Assembly: GCA_028015205.1 (NCBI GenBank)
Contig: CM051519.1
Location: 91,719,539-91,783,538, forward strand
DNA: 64,000 bases
Direction of reading: 5' to 3'
Source: Mytilisepta virgata
Lineage: Eukaryota; Mollusca; Bivalvia; Mytilida; Mytilidae
Shown: positions 38,001 to 53,000 of the stretch, piece by piece
Layout: every line of letters starts with the position of its first letter
Position numbering within the stretch: position 1 is the first letter of the stretch
Program-made: the position numbers and the translations under genes
The notes under the pieces: model-generated
What the model saw: the letters and a program-made list of their open reading frames with translations, nothing else
Told to the model about the DNA's origin: nothing
Databases searched by the model: none

Positions 38001-41000
38001 ACATGTCCTCCACAAACGAGTCTCATTTTATATTGATCCAATGGAAAACATGGCCACCCTTGCTAAAAATAGAACATAGGGTAAATTGCTGTTTTTTGCT
38101 AATTACTCAAAAATCGTTACAGATATCGAAAATCTGACATGGGGTAAATTTGATCAGCATGACAAGATCAACCTACCCTGAAATTTTGAAGGAATTTCAA
38201 AACCCATTTAGGAGTTACTGCCCTTTTTTTGTCAAATTTTCAAAATTTTAACATTTTTAGCTCACCTGGCCAAAGGCCATGTGAACTATTGCCGTCGTCG
38301 TCGTTAACAATTATACAAAACTCTTCTCCTCTGAAACTACTTGACTAATTAGAACCAAATTTGGTATGAATGTTCCTTGGGGTACCCTGCATAGAACTGA
38401 TGTGGGGATTTTTGATTCATCAAAAAACATGGCCGCTGTTACTAAAAATAGAACATAGGGGTCAAACAACAGTTTTTCACAAATATCTCAAAAATCATTA
38501 GGTTACGGCAAATTCTGGCAGGTTGAAAGTGTTCAGCATTATGAGAGCTACCTGTGTGCTGATTTTCGTGAAAATCTGTCAACTGATGTTAGAGTTATTG
38601 CCCTTTTTTGACATTTTTGGCTTTTTTTTATGTTATTATTTCAAAAATCTTCTTCTCTGAAACTGCTATTCAAAATCAAATGAAACTTGGTAAGATTGTT
38701 CCTTGGGGTACCCTGCATAGTACTGATGTGGGGATTTTTGATTTGTCGAAAAACATGGCCACTGTTACTAAAAATAGAACATAGGGGTAAATTGCTGTTT
38801 TTTGCTAATAACTCAAAAACCGTTACAGATATCGAAATCTGACGGGGGTAAAATTGATCAGCATGACAAGATCTACCTACCCTAAAATTTTGAAGAAAAT
38901 TCCAAAACCCATTTAGGAGTTATTGCCCTTTTTTCATCAAATTTTCAAAATTTTAACATTTTTCGTCATTTATCTCCAAAACTATTTGAGATAGAAGTGA
39001 AATCTGAATTTGAAAAATGTTTGCCATGTTGAGATCTACATACCCTGAAATTTTAAAGGAAATCCCAAAACCTATGTAGGAGTTATTGCCCTTTTTTTGT
39101 CAAATTTTCAAAATTTTAACATTTTTGCATTTATCTCCAAAACAATTTGAGATAGAAGTGAAATATAATTGAAAAATGTTTGCCATGTTGAGATCTACCT
39201 ACCCTGAAATTTTGAAGGGAATCCCAAATTCTATTTAGGAGTTATTGGTTTGTGTAATTTGAGGTCGGGTTTTGTTACATTTATTTAAGGTTCACCCTTA
39301 TTCCTGGTCAATTTTGTCAACTTCCTGCCAGGACTACCACCATCAGGGAACATATTTTAAGATTAAACCTTATGAAAAATAAATCTTTAACAAATTTTCC
39401 CTGAACAATTGAACCAATTGCAACAAACTTGGTCAAATAGTTGATTAATTGTCCAATGACAACCAGACTCCAGGTGAGCGATACAGGCTCTGGTGAGCCT
39501 CTTTTTTGTCATTTATCTCCAAAACTATTTGAGATAGAAGTGAAATGTAAATTTGAAAAATGTTTGCCATGTTGAGATCTACATACCCTGAAATTTTAAA
39601 GGAAATCCCAAGACCCATTTAGGAGTTATTGCCCTTTTTTCGTCAAATTTTCAAAATTTAACATTTTTTGTCATTTATCTCCAAAACTATTTGAGATAGA
39701 AGTGAAATGTAAATTGTAAAATGTTTGCCATGTTGAGATCTACCTACCCTGAAATTTTGAAGGGAATCCCAAATTCTATTTAGGAGTTATTGGTTTGTGT
39801 AATTTGAGGTCGTGTTCTATTACATTTATTTAAGGTTCACCCTTATTCCTGGTCAATTTTATCAACTTCCTGGCAGGACTACTACCATCAGGGAACATAT
39901 TTTAAGATTAAACCTTATGAAAAATAAATCTTCAACAAATTTTCCCTGAACAATTGAACCAATTGCAACAAACTTGGTCAAATAGTTGATTAATTGTCCA
40001 ATGACAACCAGACTCCAGGTGAGCGATACAGGCTCTGGTGAGCCTCTTGTTAATCAACAAAAAGTCATTCCCACATTCCTTGTTTCATTTTCAATACACA
40101 ATATTTATTGACTTGTGCCAATTCATAAAGTTGGACTTCCCAATTTTTGTCCATGGGGATCAAATCATTCGTGGTTCTCTTATAGGATATAATAAGCTAT
40201 GATCACTCATTATCATACGTTAACTACACATTTCCTTTACCTAATCTTACATGTTCATTAATGCAAGTGGACTGTCCCATGTTACAATACATACTTTACA
40301 TAGAAAAAATTGTATCAACACTTACAGAAGAATATAACAATAAATAATGGATAATAAGACAAAAACCTGAAATGCTATTAAATGGAATTTTAGCTTAATT
40401 ATAAACGAACGTAATGCATGAAAAATGAACATGTGGTTTTTTCTGGTGGCTACTGCCGATACCTATTAGTTTTCTTTGAACATACATTGCTAACGACCAT
40501 CAGAATGACCAGAATTTAAAGTATATATATGATAAACTCAAGTAAAGATATGGCATTGATCATCATTCAATGTTGATTCAGTGTTCATCGATCTTGAAAG
40601 TCTGACCGATTCCCATCACTAGTATGGGAATGGGGCAGGCATAAATTATGAGACAAATATCTGTAGAGACTAAACAAAGGAAAGTGTTAAATGCAAGGTG
40701 TTGGAAGAATTGATGTACATAATGTTTAGGTACTGTACATATATATTAGTATTAGTGTTGCTTAAACACTCTGGTGATAAAGATATGTATGTGGAAGAAG
40801 AAAAGTTTGCTGTCACATAATGAGACCTATTTTGCATGATGCTGTTAATGTATATTATTGATCTTTTTCACTCTAAAATCATAAATTGAGTAAGATAAGT
40901 AGAACACATACATTATCTTTGATGAGTTGTATATTTGGTATACCCAATGTTCATTCACTTTAAACATCTGTGTTGTGGCTGTTCAATTTCTGAATGTACC

Positions 41001-44000
41001 ACTGAATGTTGTAGGAGTTCCATAGTAGATTGTTCCACCCATAGAACTTAGCTGTCATGGTCCTTTATAGATCTGCACTTATCAAAGAGAACTTAAGGGA
41101 GCCTCGCTGGCTGAGCGATCTAGGTAGTTCGTCATGACTACTAATGATCACTAGCCTGTCATCACTGAGGTTCTGAGTTCAAATCTCAACTCTGATCTTA
41201 ATTAACAAGGATTGCCAATTTTCCCACCGAAGGTTGGTGGTTCTCTCCGGGTACTCCGGCTTCGGCCACCAATAAAGACTGGCTGCCGCTAAATAGAAAT
41301 GTGCTGAAAACGGCATAAAACCCCAACTATACAAACAAACAGAAGAACATAAGACCATTAAGCTACAGTTCAGTAGTTACATTTTGTAAGTCGTGATTGC
41401 TCGTGTCTTTTGCGAAATGGCCATTTGATGTTAAAAACTTTCTGTTAGAATACTTCCATGAAAGTACAAATGTAGTTCTTTCCATGAATGTCAATCATAA
41501 ATATGTGATTTCCTTTCCTCCAGCTACCTCGTTAGTCCATTGATGGGTGCAGATCTTAACAATATAATAAAAACACAGAGGCTTAGTGATGATCATGTAC
41601 AGTTTTTAGTATACCAGATACTCAGAGGCATGAAGGTGAGTGGTTATAATTGTTTTATCTGCTTATAACATTTACAGTTTTAAATCCATTCTTTTGATTT
41701 TGTACTTGTTAAATTTCTATTAAACTTAAATATTCAAAATTAGATGTATCTCTAGATTTTGCTATTTTTGAATAGGATTTCTTCAAGTTTTGAATTGCAA
41801 ATCATGTTAGAACATAGGTTTATGAATTAAGTCCAGAATTAAAAAAAATCACATTTTTCATTCCTTGTTATTTATAAGAATATATATTACAATACTAAGA
41901 AATGGAAAGACTTAACAATTCACCATAGGGGGCCTTGGTGGCCGAATGGTCTAGGTAGTTCGTCATGATTACTAATGAACACTAGCCTGTCAACGCTGAG
42001 GTTGTGAGTTCAAACCTCACCTGTGACGAGGTGTGTTCGACTTCGATCTTAATTGACAATCTGATACAAACGATATTTATATGAGGTTTATATTAGCACA
42101 TTCTTTTCCAGAAAAAATATTTTGTCAAAGCCCCAATGCATTTCTATTTAAACAAATTTTCAAGTATGGATGGAACCTTCACAAAACATGGAAGTTGAAC
42201 AATACATATCTATCTTACCAGATATCGCATACATATTGTTTATCTTACCAGATATCGCAATACACATTGTTTATCTTACCAGATATTGCAATACATATCG
42301 TTTATCTTGTGAGGAGTATTGTTACACCTATAAGAAATTGGGATATCTCATAAATAATGTGCATTTAAGTAGATGGTAGTTTTTGTAATAAAATAAATAA
42401 ATTTTATCTTAAAAACAGTTTTGTTTCTGCATTTATATATGAACCTTCACCAAACAATTTTGAATGTTTTTTTTTTTCGTTTCAGTATATACATTCAGCT
42501 GGAATAATTCATAGGGTATGTACAGATTCACTCATGTTACATAATTTTTGCATACCGGTAAATCGTCTTCACACTGTTAATTATCTTCCTCTGTGACTTT
42601 GCCTCATGTTCTGTAATTTTATGAAATGCCTGGAAAAAAAAGATATTGGGATATTAGATATTGTATAATGGATAAGTATATGTGTAAATTAGTGTTTTTC
42701 CCCTTAAAAAACGATAAAACTCTGAATACATGTTTGTATTAACATACCAGAAAACATGTTAAAAATGCTAAAGTAGTCAAATGAAATAATCTAATAATAA
42801 TAGACAGAGGTCATTATTATAGTGTTACTAACTTTTGATTCTGTATTGGCCCTTTTATTGATTCAAGGTTAGCTGTATTGGTACCGAGGCCCTTATGGCC
42901 AAGGGCCCAACAGGTGACCAAAAATCAATACATGGAAAATACAGCTGATCCATATGGAATTCCGTATTGCCGTGTTTCCAAATTGCTGGTCCTTATGAAT
43001 GCCATATTGCTCTGTTTACATATTGACTTTAAAATCTGTATTAAATTATCAACCTGATAAATTTTCATATAAATATCAGTATTTATAAAGACCAGGGCAA
43101 AGTAAAAATATTGGTAGTGCCAAATTTTCCATATTAAGACTATTTCATTAGTGGAGGCCATGATAAATTCCTAGATTCTCATAGAACTTTTTTGAAAATT
43201 ATGGCAGGAAGACTTTTTTCTCTCTGTTGATATTTGGTGGTTACAATTTTTTTATGACAATTTTTATAAGAGATTTTAATTACCCTCTCCTCCCTAACGA
43301 TGCTGACATAGAATTAGTGTCTGCCAATTTTCTTTTAAAGTACAAATTTCATATTTGATGTTTTTTAGTTAATTATTTTAACTCTTCGTCCAAAGGAAAA
43401 AAAGGCACTTATTTTTATAAGTTTTTTTTTATAAATCTCTTTATTTGAGATGCAAGTTTTTCATTTTCAGGATATGAAACCAAGTAATATAGCTGTTACA
43501 CCTGACAATTGGCTAAAGGTAATATGTTTTATATTTCCTTTATCTTTTTATAGGATTTAAAGCCAAGTAACATAGCTGTAAATGAAGACTGTGAATTAAA
43601 GGTAATTACTTACTTTCCTGTTGCTTTTTTTCTGTTTGTTATTAATACTAGTGTCCTCTCTTTTCCAAATGGCTTTATGTTGATGTAATATATTTTTGAA
43701 TGTTCAGGTGACAGAAATTTGGCAGAATTACTAAGGTTGCTTGTATTACCTACTTTGGTCAGTTTGCACTTAACCTCTTTATGTTTTATGAAGCATTAAC
43801 TGCCTCAAAGAAGGTTATATTGTATAACATGTTCCAAAATTGAAAACAATTCTTAAATATTACAAAGAAATTGTTACTCCGACATTTATACAAGGAAAAC
43901 AATTATAATGAAATTTTATTTACAGAATTTCTAAACATGAATTAACAGCAGTAAAATTTGTTGTAAATAAAATATATGGTATTCATATATCTGAATACAA

Positions 44001-47000
44001 TCTATACATGGATGGCTATAATTTATGTACATGAATCCGAAAATAATTCATGCAAACATTGTAAATTTTTATGAATTTAAATATATTCCTTAAGGATTTG
44101 ATAAAAAATTATAAAAGAACGGTGCATTCTTGTTCATTTTTACTTCAGACAGCTTAGATTAAGTTATGTAAGTTTTTAATATGTTGTACAAATTAATTAC
44201 ATATTTGCCTGAAATACCAGTAAAACATACACGTAAAACGTGCGGTATAAAAATACATGTGCATTATATATTCCATGATTTCCTTCAGATCTTAGATTTT
44301 GGTCTGGCCCGACACACAGAAGATCAAATGACAGGATACGTAGCCACACGATGGTACAGGGCACCAGAAATTGTCTTGAACTGGATGCATTATGGACAAA
44401 CTGGTATGCATTATACTCAAGCTGGTAAGGACTTTGCCTGAAGTAACTGTATGATATATAGAAAAGCAATAGATTTTGTAGTTTACTTTTCATAGTATTA
44501 TACTTGTCATGTATTCACTCAAATTTTAATGAAAAAAGTCTTGAAAATTTGTAAAAAAAATAATTTTGCTCTTTTGAGTGGATTTTTTTTCAAGTTTGAA
44601 TTCCTTGTGTTTTATATTGTGAGTTAATTTTTTATTTTTTCAAATTTGCAAAATTGTTGTGGCATGAGTATAATATTGCTTTTAATTTCTATATACATTC
44701 AGTTATTTTTGGATTGTCCTTGTGGTTGTAATTTAAGTTTTGCAGTAGAAACTTAACTACTTAAAAACACAAAGGACTGGGAAAAAACAGTTGTAAGAAA
44801 TCAGTTCTTAACAAATGAAATTTCTTTGGACATTAAATATGATTTTGGGATACCTGTGGTTTTGAAGTGATCCAGTTCTAGTCCATCTTTGGTAGCCAAG
44901 GGTTACGATTCACTTCCCTCTCTTCACCCTTGGCAGAGTAAGCTGGAATTTCAGGTCAGTGCATTATTTTTATTGGATGCAGCTGAGACCAGCTGCACCA
45001 ATCAGAAAACAACGATCACAGGTCGACAATTGTAAACAAATAATACAAATAATATGGTGAAATGCATTGAAAATTGCAGATTATGCCACGAGACTGCTCC
45101 CAAAAAAACTGTATTTACAGTCCGTTTACTGTGTTTAATCAACTTATTTAGCTTTTGGGTTATTATCCTCGTTGAGACGATGGAATGCCAAAGTACGTTT
45201 GTGTGTTCATTTTTACAAAATTGAACAGTAAAGTGTTCATTGGTCAGTAGTGATATAATCAGAGTGGGCATGACTACTTCAGCCGCTAGTTTTCGCCCTG
45301 CTTGGCCTACAAATTCTGGCTTTACCTTTCAAGGGTGAAGAGAGAGAACCAAATTGTAACCCTTTGCTAGCGAAGATGGTTCTAGTGACCAATATTCTAA
45401 TTTTAAGAGTCCAATTTGTTTTGTTATATTTATATGTATGTCGGTATATTAATGTCATGTCCTCAAATAAATTAATACGACGAATAGCCCTAAGTTCAGT
45501 AATCGTTGAAAACAGTCATGAAAAAAGATTTAAGTACTTTATCCATTGAAGTGTGGAATTTACCACTTACTAAAGTTCTGAACAATAATTGCCAATGTTG
45601 GCTTTTGTCACTGTGTGACTTAAAGGATAAAAGTGTCAAATGATCAGACATCCAGTTCTTTAACCTGCTTTCAAACCTTGGGACATTTTGGGGTAAATAT
45701 TGTAACATTTTACATTTTTGGCCTTGACCAACAATTAGATTCGAAATGTGCATTTTCTAACACTGGTAAATAAAAATATATATCACAGAACCATTAAAAC
45801 ACAAAAAATTACAAATTGAAATTGAAGCAATTTGATTGTGTTGTCTATTGTAGTGGATATATGGTCAGTAGGCTGTATAATGGCAGAAATGTTAACAGGA
45901 AAAGCATTGTTTCCAGGAAATGATCGTATCCTTTATATATTGGTAGTTTTAAATGGATTGAAGTATATTGAAGAAGTGCTACAGATCATATCATATTTTT
46001 TGTTTAAAAATTTGAATAGAACTGAGATGTGGCAATTTGATGCCTTATACAATTGATGAATTTTAGATTAATCCAGTCATTGATTGTACAGGTATATGCA
46101 TTCATTGTAAAAAGCTCCACTTTGTGTTAAATGAATCTTTGAAAGTTTTTAGGCTGCATTTATTGTAGTACAGTCAAAATCTGTCCCAGGAGGTGTGAAG
46201 GAAAAACGATATCAGTGGAACAAATATACTGTATCTCCTAAGAATATGAAAGTCAATAATGATACCAATTTATTTGAAATAATAATTAGCAAAGCTTTTG
46301 AAAACAGATTTTATCAATATACATGTTCTAGCAAAATTTGTTGTTTATTGATGACTCTGCTCGGTTTCAAATATTTAAAACACTTATTTTTTCAGATGTG
46401 TTTTATTTTCATTCTTAATCTAGTTTTGTAATAAATCATTGTCTATATCAGATTTACTGTAATACATGAAAACCATTCAAGGTGCAAACTGGCAACTACT
46501 GAGTGTGGCATGGATTTAGTTGTCAGTTCTCCTGAATCCTCAGTCACTCCACCTAAGTTTCAGAGGTGTTAAATCATAAAACCGGTATATTATATTAATC
46601 AATACAACTTTCAGATTTCTTAGATTGTGTATTCTCTTATTCTTTTAAATATCTTTCTTGTGATATTTTATCGTAATTTTTCTAAACATTTTATAAATTT
46701 TCTTACTTAGCTTGAGATGCTAACTAATCCAGTCAGGAACTTAGTGTTTGTCTTCCATCTGCTTTTCTGTCTCTAAACATTCACATTTTAATCTTCTGTG
46801 GGCCTGAAACTTGGTATGACACATCTGCAGAAGGACATATACATGTATATTGTTTTATTAAAAGTTAATGCTTCTTCATGAGTGGACATTTAAGTTAAAC
46901 ATGGCCACCATACATATTTCTAGTTTCTGATTGGTACATCTGTAAAAATCTCTGATACAGCTTTGCTATATTAATGGAAACTAGATATGAGGCCTTTTTG

Positions 47001-50000
47001 GAAGCATCTTTTTTTTTATCCAACTAAGACAACACAACTGCCATCATCCACTTTAATTTTCAATTTGTCAAACTTTAGCAGACTTGAGAAATCTCCTCTG
47101 TACTTATTAAAGTTAATACCAATCCAACAAGTCATTTTCTGTGGTAGGCAATTTTTGTTAAATATTAAAAATACCCCAGGATCTTGCTAAATTGAATTGA
47201 TTTCCAGGTGAGGAACTAATTCTTATTCTGAGGAATTAGTTCAAATTTAGATGTAGATTCCCCCGACTGATGTATCCATTTGATTTTGACAGACCAATTT
47301 TCAGCTGTAACTGGAGTAGTCCTATGTCAAATTTGTAGAATTAGCTAGGGTTGTGATATTGTCTGTGTACCCTCCATTTATCAGTATTTTCAATTTCGAA
47401 TGAATTTTCTGCCAAAAAAAACTGTGTATGTTTCACTTTTATAACCATTTGAATAATTATCTTTCATCAACTTCAGATTGCCATTATTGACCAGGCAAAA
47501 GGAAAGTATATAAAACAAAATGTTCATCTATACCAATCACTTATTGTTAGCACACAATTATACAGGGGCCTCGGTGGCCGAGTGGTAGTTCGTCATGACT
47601 ACTAATGATCAATAGCCTGTCAACACTGAGGTTGTGAGTTTGAATCTCACCTGTGGCCAGGTGTGTTTCACTCTGATCTTAATTGACAAGGATTGCCAAT
47701 TTTTGGTGGTTCTCTGTCGGTGGTTCAGTGGTTCTCTCCGGGTACTCCGGCTTCCTCCACCAATAAAAACTGGACGCTGCAAAATAGCCAAATGTGCTGA
47801 AAACGGCATAAAACCCCAACTAAACAAACATGATTATACATATTTAGACACAATAATGAAATTTTTTTTTGAAGAGAAGAAGTGTTATAGAAGTGAAACA
47901 TAAAAGGTTTTCTTGGTAGAAAATAAATGTATTTGTTGTAAAACACCAAAAATTGGTTCCAGTGGACAGAAATTTCCCAGTTTTCTATATTGAGTACCAC
48001 GGCTACTTCTACTACAGGGAGTTGTCAGAGGAATCTCAGACTGTATCTTGATATAAAACCAAGATACAGTTAATTCTCATATGTTGAATCCATTGGGACC
48101 TAAAAATCTAGTTTGACTTTAGCGAAAATTTGAGATATCAGAAGTAAATCTGTATATTTACTGCTGTTGAGTGTCCAAACAGATAATTCGAGTTACCTAG
48201 AATTTTGACTCAATGTGTTCGAGGTAATGAGAGTATTATGATAATATCAGAAATCTGTATTTGTTAAGAATGAAGATATTTGCTAGTTATATATATTTCA
48301 TAGATTTTCTACATCAATATATAATACATATATATATATTTGGTGCTACATTACACTGCCTTTGGAATCCCTCTGCAACTTCATACAGTTCTCTCTTTTT
48401 TGGAATGAAAGTTTGAAATATTCAAATTAGAATGGTTACTTTTGGATATGAAAAGTTTTATGCAGTGTAATTGACTCCTCTGTCATTGTTGTTTCCCTTT
48501 GTTTGCATACTTTGACTTTAACACACTAAGACATTCACCAACTGAGATTAGTACTAACATTAACTGGTACACCACCACAACATCTTCTTGATAAAATTAC
48601 TGATGAAGATGTGAGTTTACTAACATTTTAAGCATGTGGTTTTGTCTTTCCTATGGTGATTATTTCCCTTATATGGTACTCTTCATTGTAGTTAATTATG
48701 TTGGCTTATTTACACATAAATATTGTATGATGAACATTCCCTTGAATTCAGGTTAATTTTATTTGCATTACATTGTTGAGTAAATAAGCCAAATTTGTAG
48801 AAAGTAATTTCTGTTATGTTGATTTGTTGTGGTTTTTGTTCTTTAGTAAATATTTGCAGCTTGAAATGATATTGTATCTGTATACTTTTGTTTTCAGCAT
48901 TATTGAGCTCAATTTTTATACACAAAATAAATATTAATTTGAAGCTATTGGTGGAGGCTATTTTAAGTTGAGATAAAACACCAAAGTCATAGCACTTGCC
49001 AAACATAGGGATCAATATCTGTCTTCTTGCGTCTTCTATTCCACATTGTTGTCGTCATTGCATTCGTTACATTTTCAAAACTGCCACTCCTCCTTAAATA
49101 GTGAGCAGATTTCCATGAAACTTTAAGAGAATAACTAGTAACAAAAGAAATTGTGCACCTATTTTTTTCAGGATTATTTATGTAGTTTCTGTATGAAAAA
49201 ATTATCTTTGTCATTTTCTCTGTACTGACCATTAACAAAATATCATTTAGTGTAATAAAGGCGACAACTCTGAAGGTGTTAGGTTAACCATTCTTCTGGA
49301 GAAAATCTTATTCCTCAGCTATGCTAGCATCTTATGTTGTAATAATACCATAAATTGGGATATTCTGACTGGTTATATTTGGTGTATTTGCCTTCTGTTG
49401 GAAATGTGCCATAATTTTAACACATCAAAATAAAACAAAAGCCAAAAAATATAGATCCGAAATAATCTATAGTTTCAGACTGGGAAAGTTTATTAACTTT
49501 GGTCTTGGTTATTTTATTGAAATTAATCTTGTTAAAGCTTAATTTGTGTAATCATATTTAATTGAAACAATTCAAATTATTTTTATTAATTGTCAATCAT
49601 GACTCTGTAGGGAAAACATTATTACCATAACTCATATCAGACAGATTAGTAAATAATAACAGAAATTTATTTTTAATTTACTTTATTTCTAAATTTTTTG
49701 TTGTTGAAAGTGCCAAAAATTAAACAGTACTGAAACAAAGTGCCAAATTTTAACCAACCAAAATTTAACATCTATTTTTTTTCAGTAAAAACTGCCAAAT
49801 TATCCCTAAATCAAAGTGTTCTTGTGTGTCCAACCTTTTATGTTGTCATGTATTGATTGGATTCAGTCCATTTTTAGAGCTTCAGTTTAGAAAAATTTAC
49901 TGACCTAGGGATGGACATCCCAATCTACAACTCCTCCTCAACCAAAGAGTGATCGGAGCAGGTAACACAAGTTTTCCATGTTAAACTCAAACCTAACTTT

Positions 50001-53000
50001 CCAGAAATATTTCTAAGGTATTTAAGATTTTTATCCATTTTTGTGTGCATGTTGAAAGATTTATGTGTTTTTTGCTGAAAAATCAGAAAATTATAGGACC
50101 TCATACAACTGGAAATTCTTTGAACATTTGAGTTGTTTCCCATATGCATGAATTATCTTTCCTGACAGGTGTTTTGCACTTAACAAAAAGCAAAAAAATA
50201 TTTTTTAGATCACTTTGCCAAAAGGGCCATGTAAGCTATTGCTATAGCTTGGTATCCATCCATCGTCATCATAAGTTTCCTTTAAAAGGTCTCCTCTGAA
50301 ACCACTGGGCTAATTGAAACGAAAGTTCGTAAAAATTATCCTTAGATGGTCCTCTTTCAGAATTTCATCTGATGACCCTGCACCCCATCCAAGACGCACG
50401 CAACAGCTGAACAGTTTAACATAGACCCTATGAAAAATTCACTGTAAAATCTTCCTGTCTGAAACCAGTGAGCCAATTGCAACCAAATATGGCAGCAATG
50501 GTCCTTAGATGGTCCATTACCGATGACTTAGACCACTGTCCAAAATGGATGCCACAGGCATACTTAGTTTTACATAGGACCCTATGTGAAATTCATTTAA
50601 AATCTTCTTATCTGAAACCACTAAACCAAAATTTTGCATCAATAGTTCTTAGATGGTCCTCTTTCAGAATTTTATCCAATGACCCACACCACCATACAAG
50701 ATGGTCACCATGGTCAAACTTAGTGTAACAAAGGACCCTATTGGAAAATTCACTTAAAGATCATGTCTGAAACCATTTAGCCAATTAGAACCAAAGTTGG
50801 CAGCACTGGCCCTCAGGTGGTCCTCTTTCAGAATTTTATCTGATAACCTGGAATGTCATCCAAAGAGAAGATAACTGTAAATGGGAGACAACTCACATGT
50901 ATCAAAAAAAAAAATGTGGAATAGAAAATGTCAACCTTTTACACAGATGTATAGAATGTCTGTAGATGCTAAAACTATTTGGCACTTTGTGAATCAGGAT
51001 ATTGGTGTGGATATTGTTCTCTCAAGAATAACTTTCCAAATACTGGTATAAGTCTGATTCAAAGAAAAACGTGATACAGTAAACTTTTAATGCAAATAAT
51101 TACATCTAATTCCCGTCTTTGGTTAAAAAAAATCTTTGAATCAGTTTGTGTTAGTAGATGATCAGATGTCCTTAACTTAGTTGTAGATATTGATCAGTTA
51201 ACAAGGGTTCTGTCCCTTGTTGGAACTCCAAATCAAAAACTGCTTGATAAAATATCTAGTCCTGAGGTAAGAAAGATATATCCTTACAAAATAATACAAA
51301 AGAAGTAAATATAAGTGCATGTATGTGTTCATTATAGTTATAAGCTTTAAAATTTACCATGTAGTCATAAAGTTTATTTTGTTACATATTGTAGTGTGCT
51401 ATATTTTGTATTATTTATGCAGCAATTTTGTTCATAGAAAATTAGTCCCTTTAGAAATCATTTCAAAGTTATCAAAAAAAATAAAATATATGATCTGATT
51501 ACTTTGTTGTTTAATTCCGAAACTCAGTGGTCTCAGAGCTGTAATATAATAATATTTACTGCATGTGTTTTTTTCTACACGGTCTTTCATTTAGTACAAA
51601 AATGTTAGAAATGAATTATTGATAGGGTGAACATAGTTATGTGTGAACATCTTTGTTTTAAAATTTGTAGGCTAGAAATTATGTTGCCTCTATGCCAAAA
51701 TGGCCCAAGAAAGATTTTAGAGAAGTCTTCATTGGGGCAAATCCTCTTGGTAAGTATATTTGCAGTTGTTGAATTTCTCTTCTTTTCAGCTTGAAAATTT
51801 ATCAAGTTCTTCTTAGCACCATTTACTAAGAAATTGTGGGAAAAAAACAAGAAAAAATCAAACAAATAAAAAATATTAAATTGACTGCAAATTGAAAATG
51901 ATATTTGTATTAACAAAATTCTAAATTTATCCAAAATAATTTGAAGTAATCATAAAAACTGTATTACATTTATTAAAGAGGTCTTCCATTGTCCCGTTAA
52001 TTGTTCTTGAATATATTGACTTTATGAAGTGAAATTTACATAAAAATTACCATTGCATCTAACTGAACTTAGTTTATTCACTAATAAATTTATTATCATA
52101 AAGATTTCATTGAGCAAGCTTTATATAGCGAGCTATGCACATACATTTGTAGCTTCCTTTAAAAGTTATCATACATAATCTTGACATCAATGAATTACAG
52201 CAATCGATTTGATGGAGAAGATGTTAGATTTGGATTCAGAAACTCGTATCACAGCAGAACAAGCTTTGGCTCATCCCTACTTAGCTCAGTATGCCGATCC
52301 AACCGACGAACCGACGGCTGAACCATTTGATCAGTCTTTTGAAAACATGGAATTAAGTATACCAGAATGGAGAAGTAAGTACCTGTGAAGGATTTAAAGT
52401 TAATTATGCTAAAATTAATGCTAAAACTCTGTATACTTCCAGTACCTCCAATTTTATGACAGTGAAATTGTTCATCTCGGAGTAAAATAGAAATGGATAA
52501 TTCACAAGTGAAATGAATAAAAGTGTTCTACAAATTTATATAATTCCATTTTAATTTGCATATGATAAAATACAAGAATTTCATTGGTCGGAAGGGCAGA
52601 ATCATAAGTTTATACATCAATAAACCCCTATTTGGCAAGTATATTCATGTGCTTTCTTGATTATTTAAAGTTTCAAGTGAGACATTAAATGTGAAGAATG
52701 CTGTCAAAGAATAAATTTTAAGGATGACACTGACAATAATAGTTAAGATTTAATGAGAAATGGTTTAAAAATTGATGAAAATTGCGTTTTCAAAAATTCA
52801 GCGAAAATTTGCTGCGGATTCTGTATGCTTCAGATTATGTTAAAATCTATCAAAAAGTAAGTTTCCTTGTTTTTTCGATTTGTAAATGACTTTGTTGACT
52901 TTTTTATTCAATTGCTCAGCTGCCAAAAATAGTACCAGATTCAAGATGGATGTTGCCTGAAAAGGGCAAAGGAATTTTTAGGGTTAGGTTGCTAAGCAAC

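Noticed and set aside
50468..50728. 86-codon plus-strand frame
   Set aside because: It lies in Helitron-like subrepeats; the apparent protein repetition mirrors the DNA repeat.
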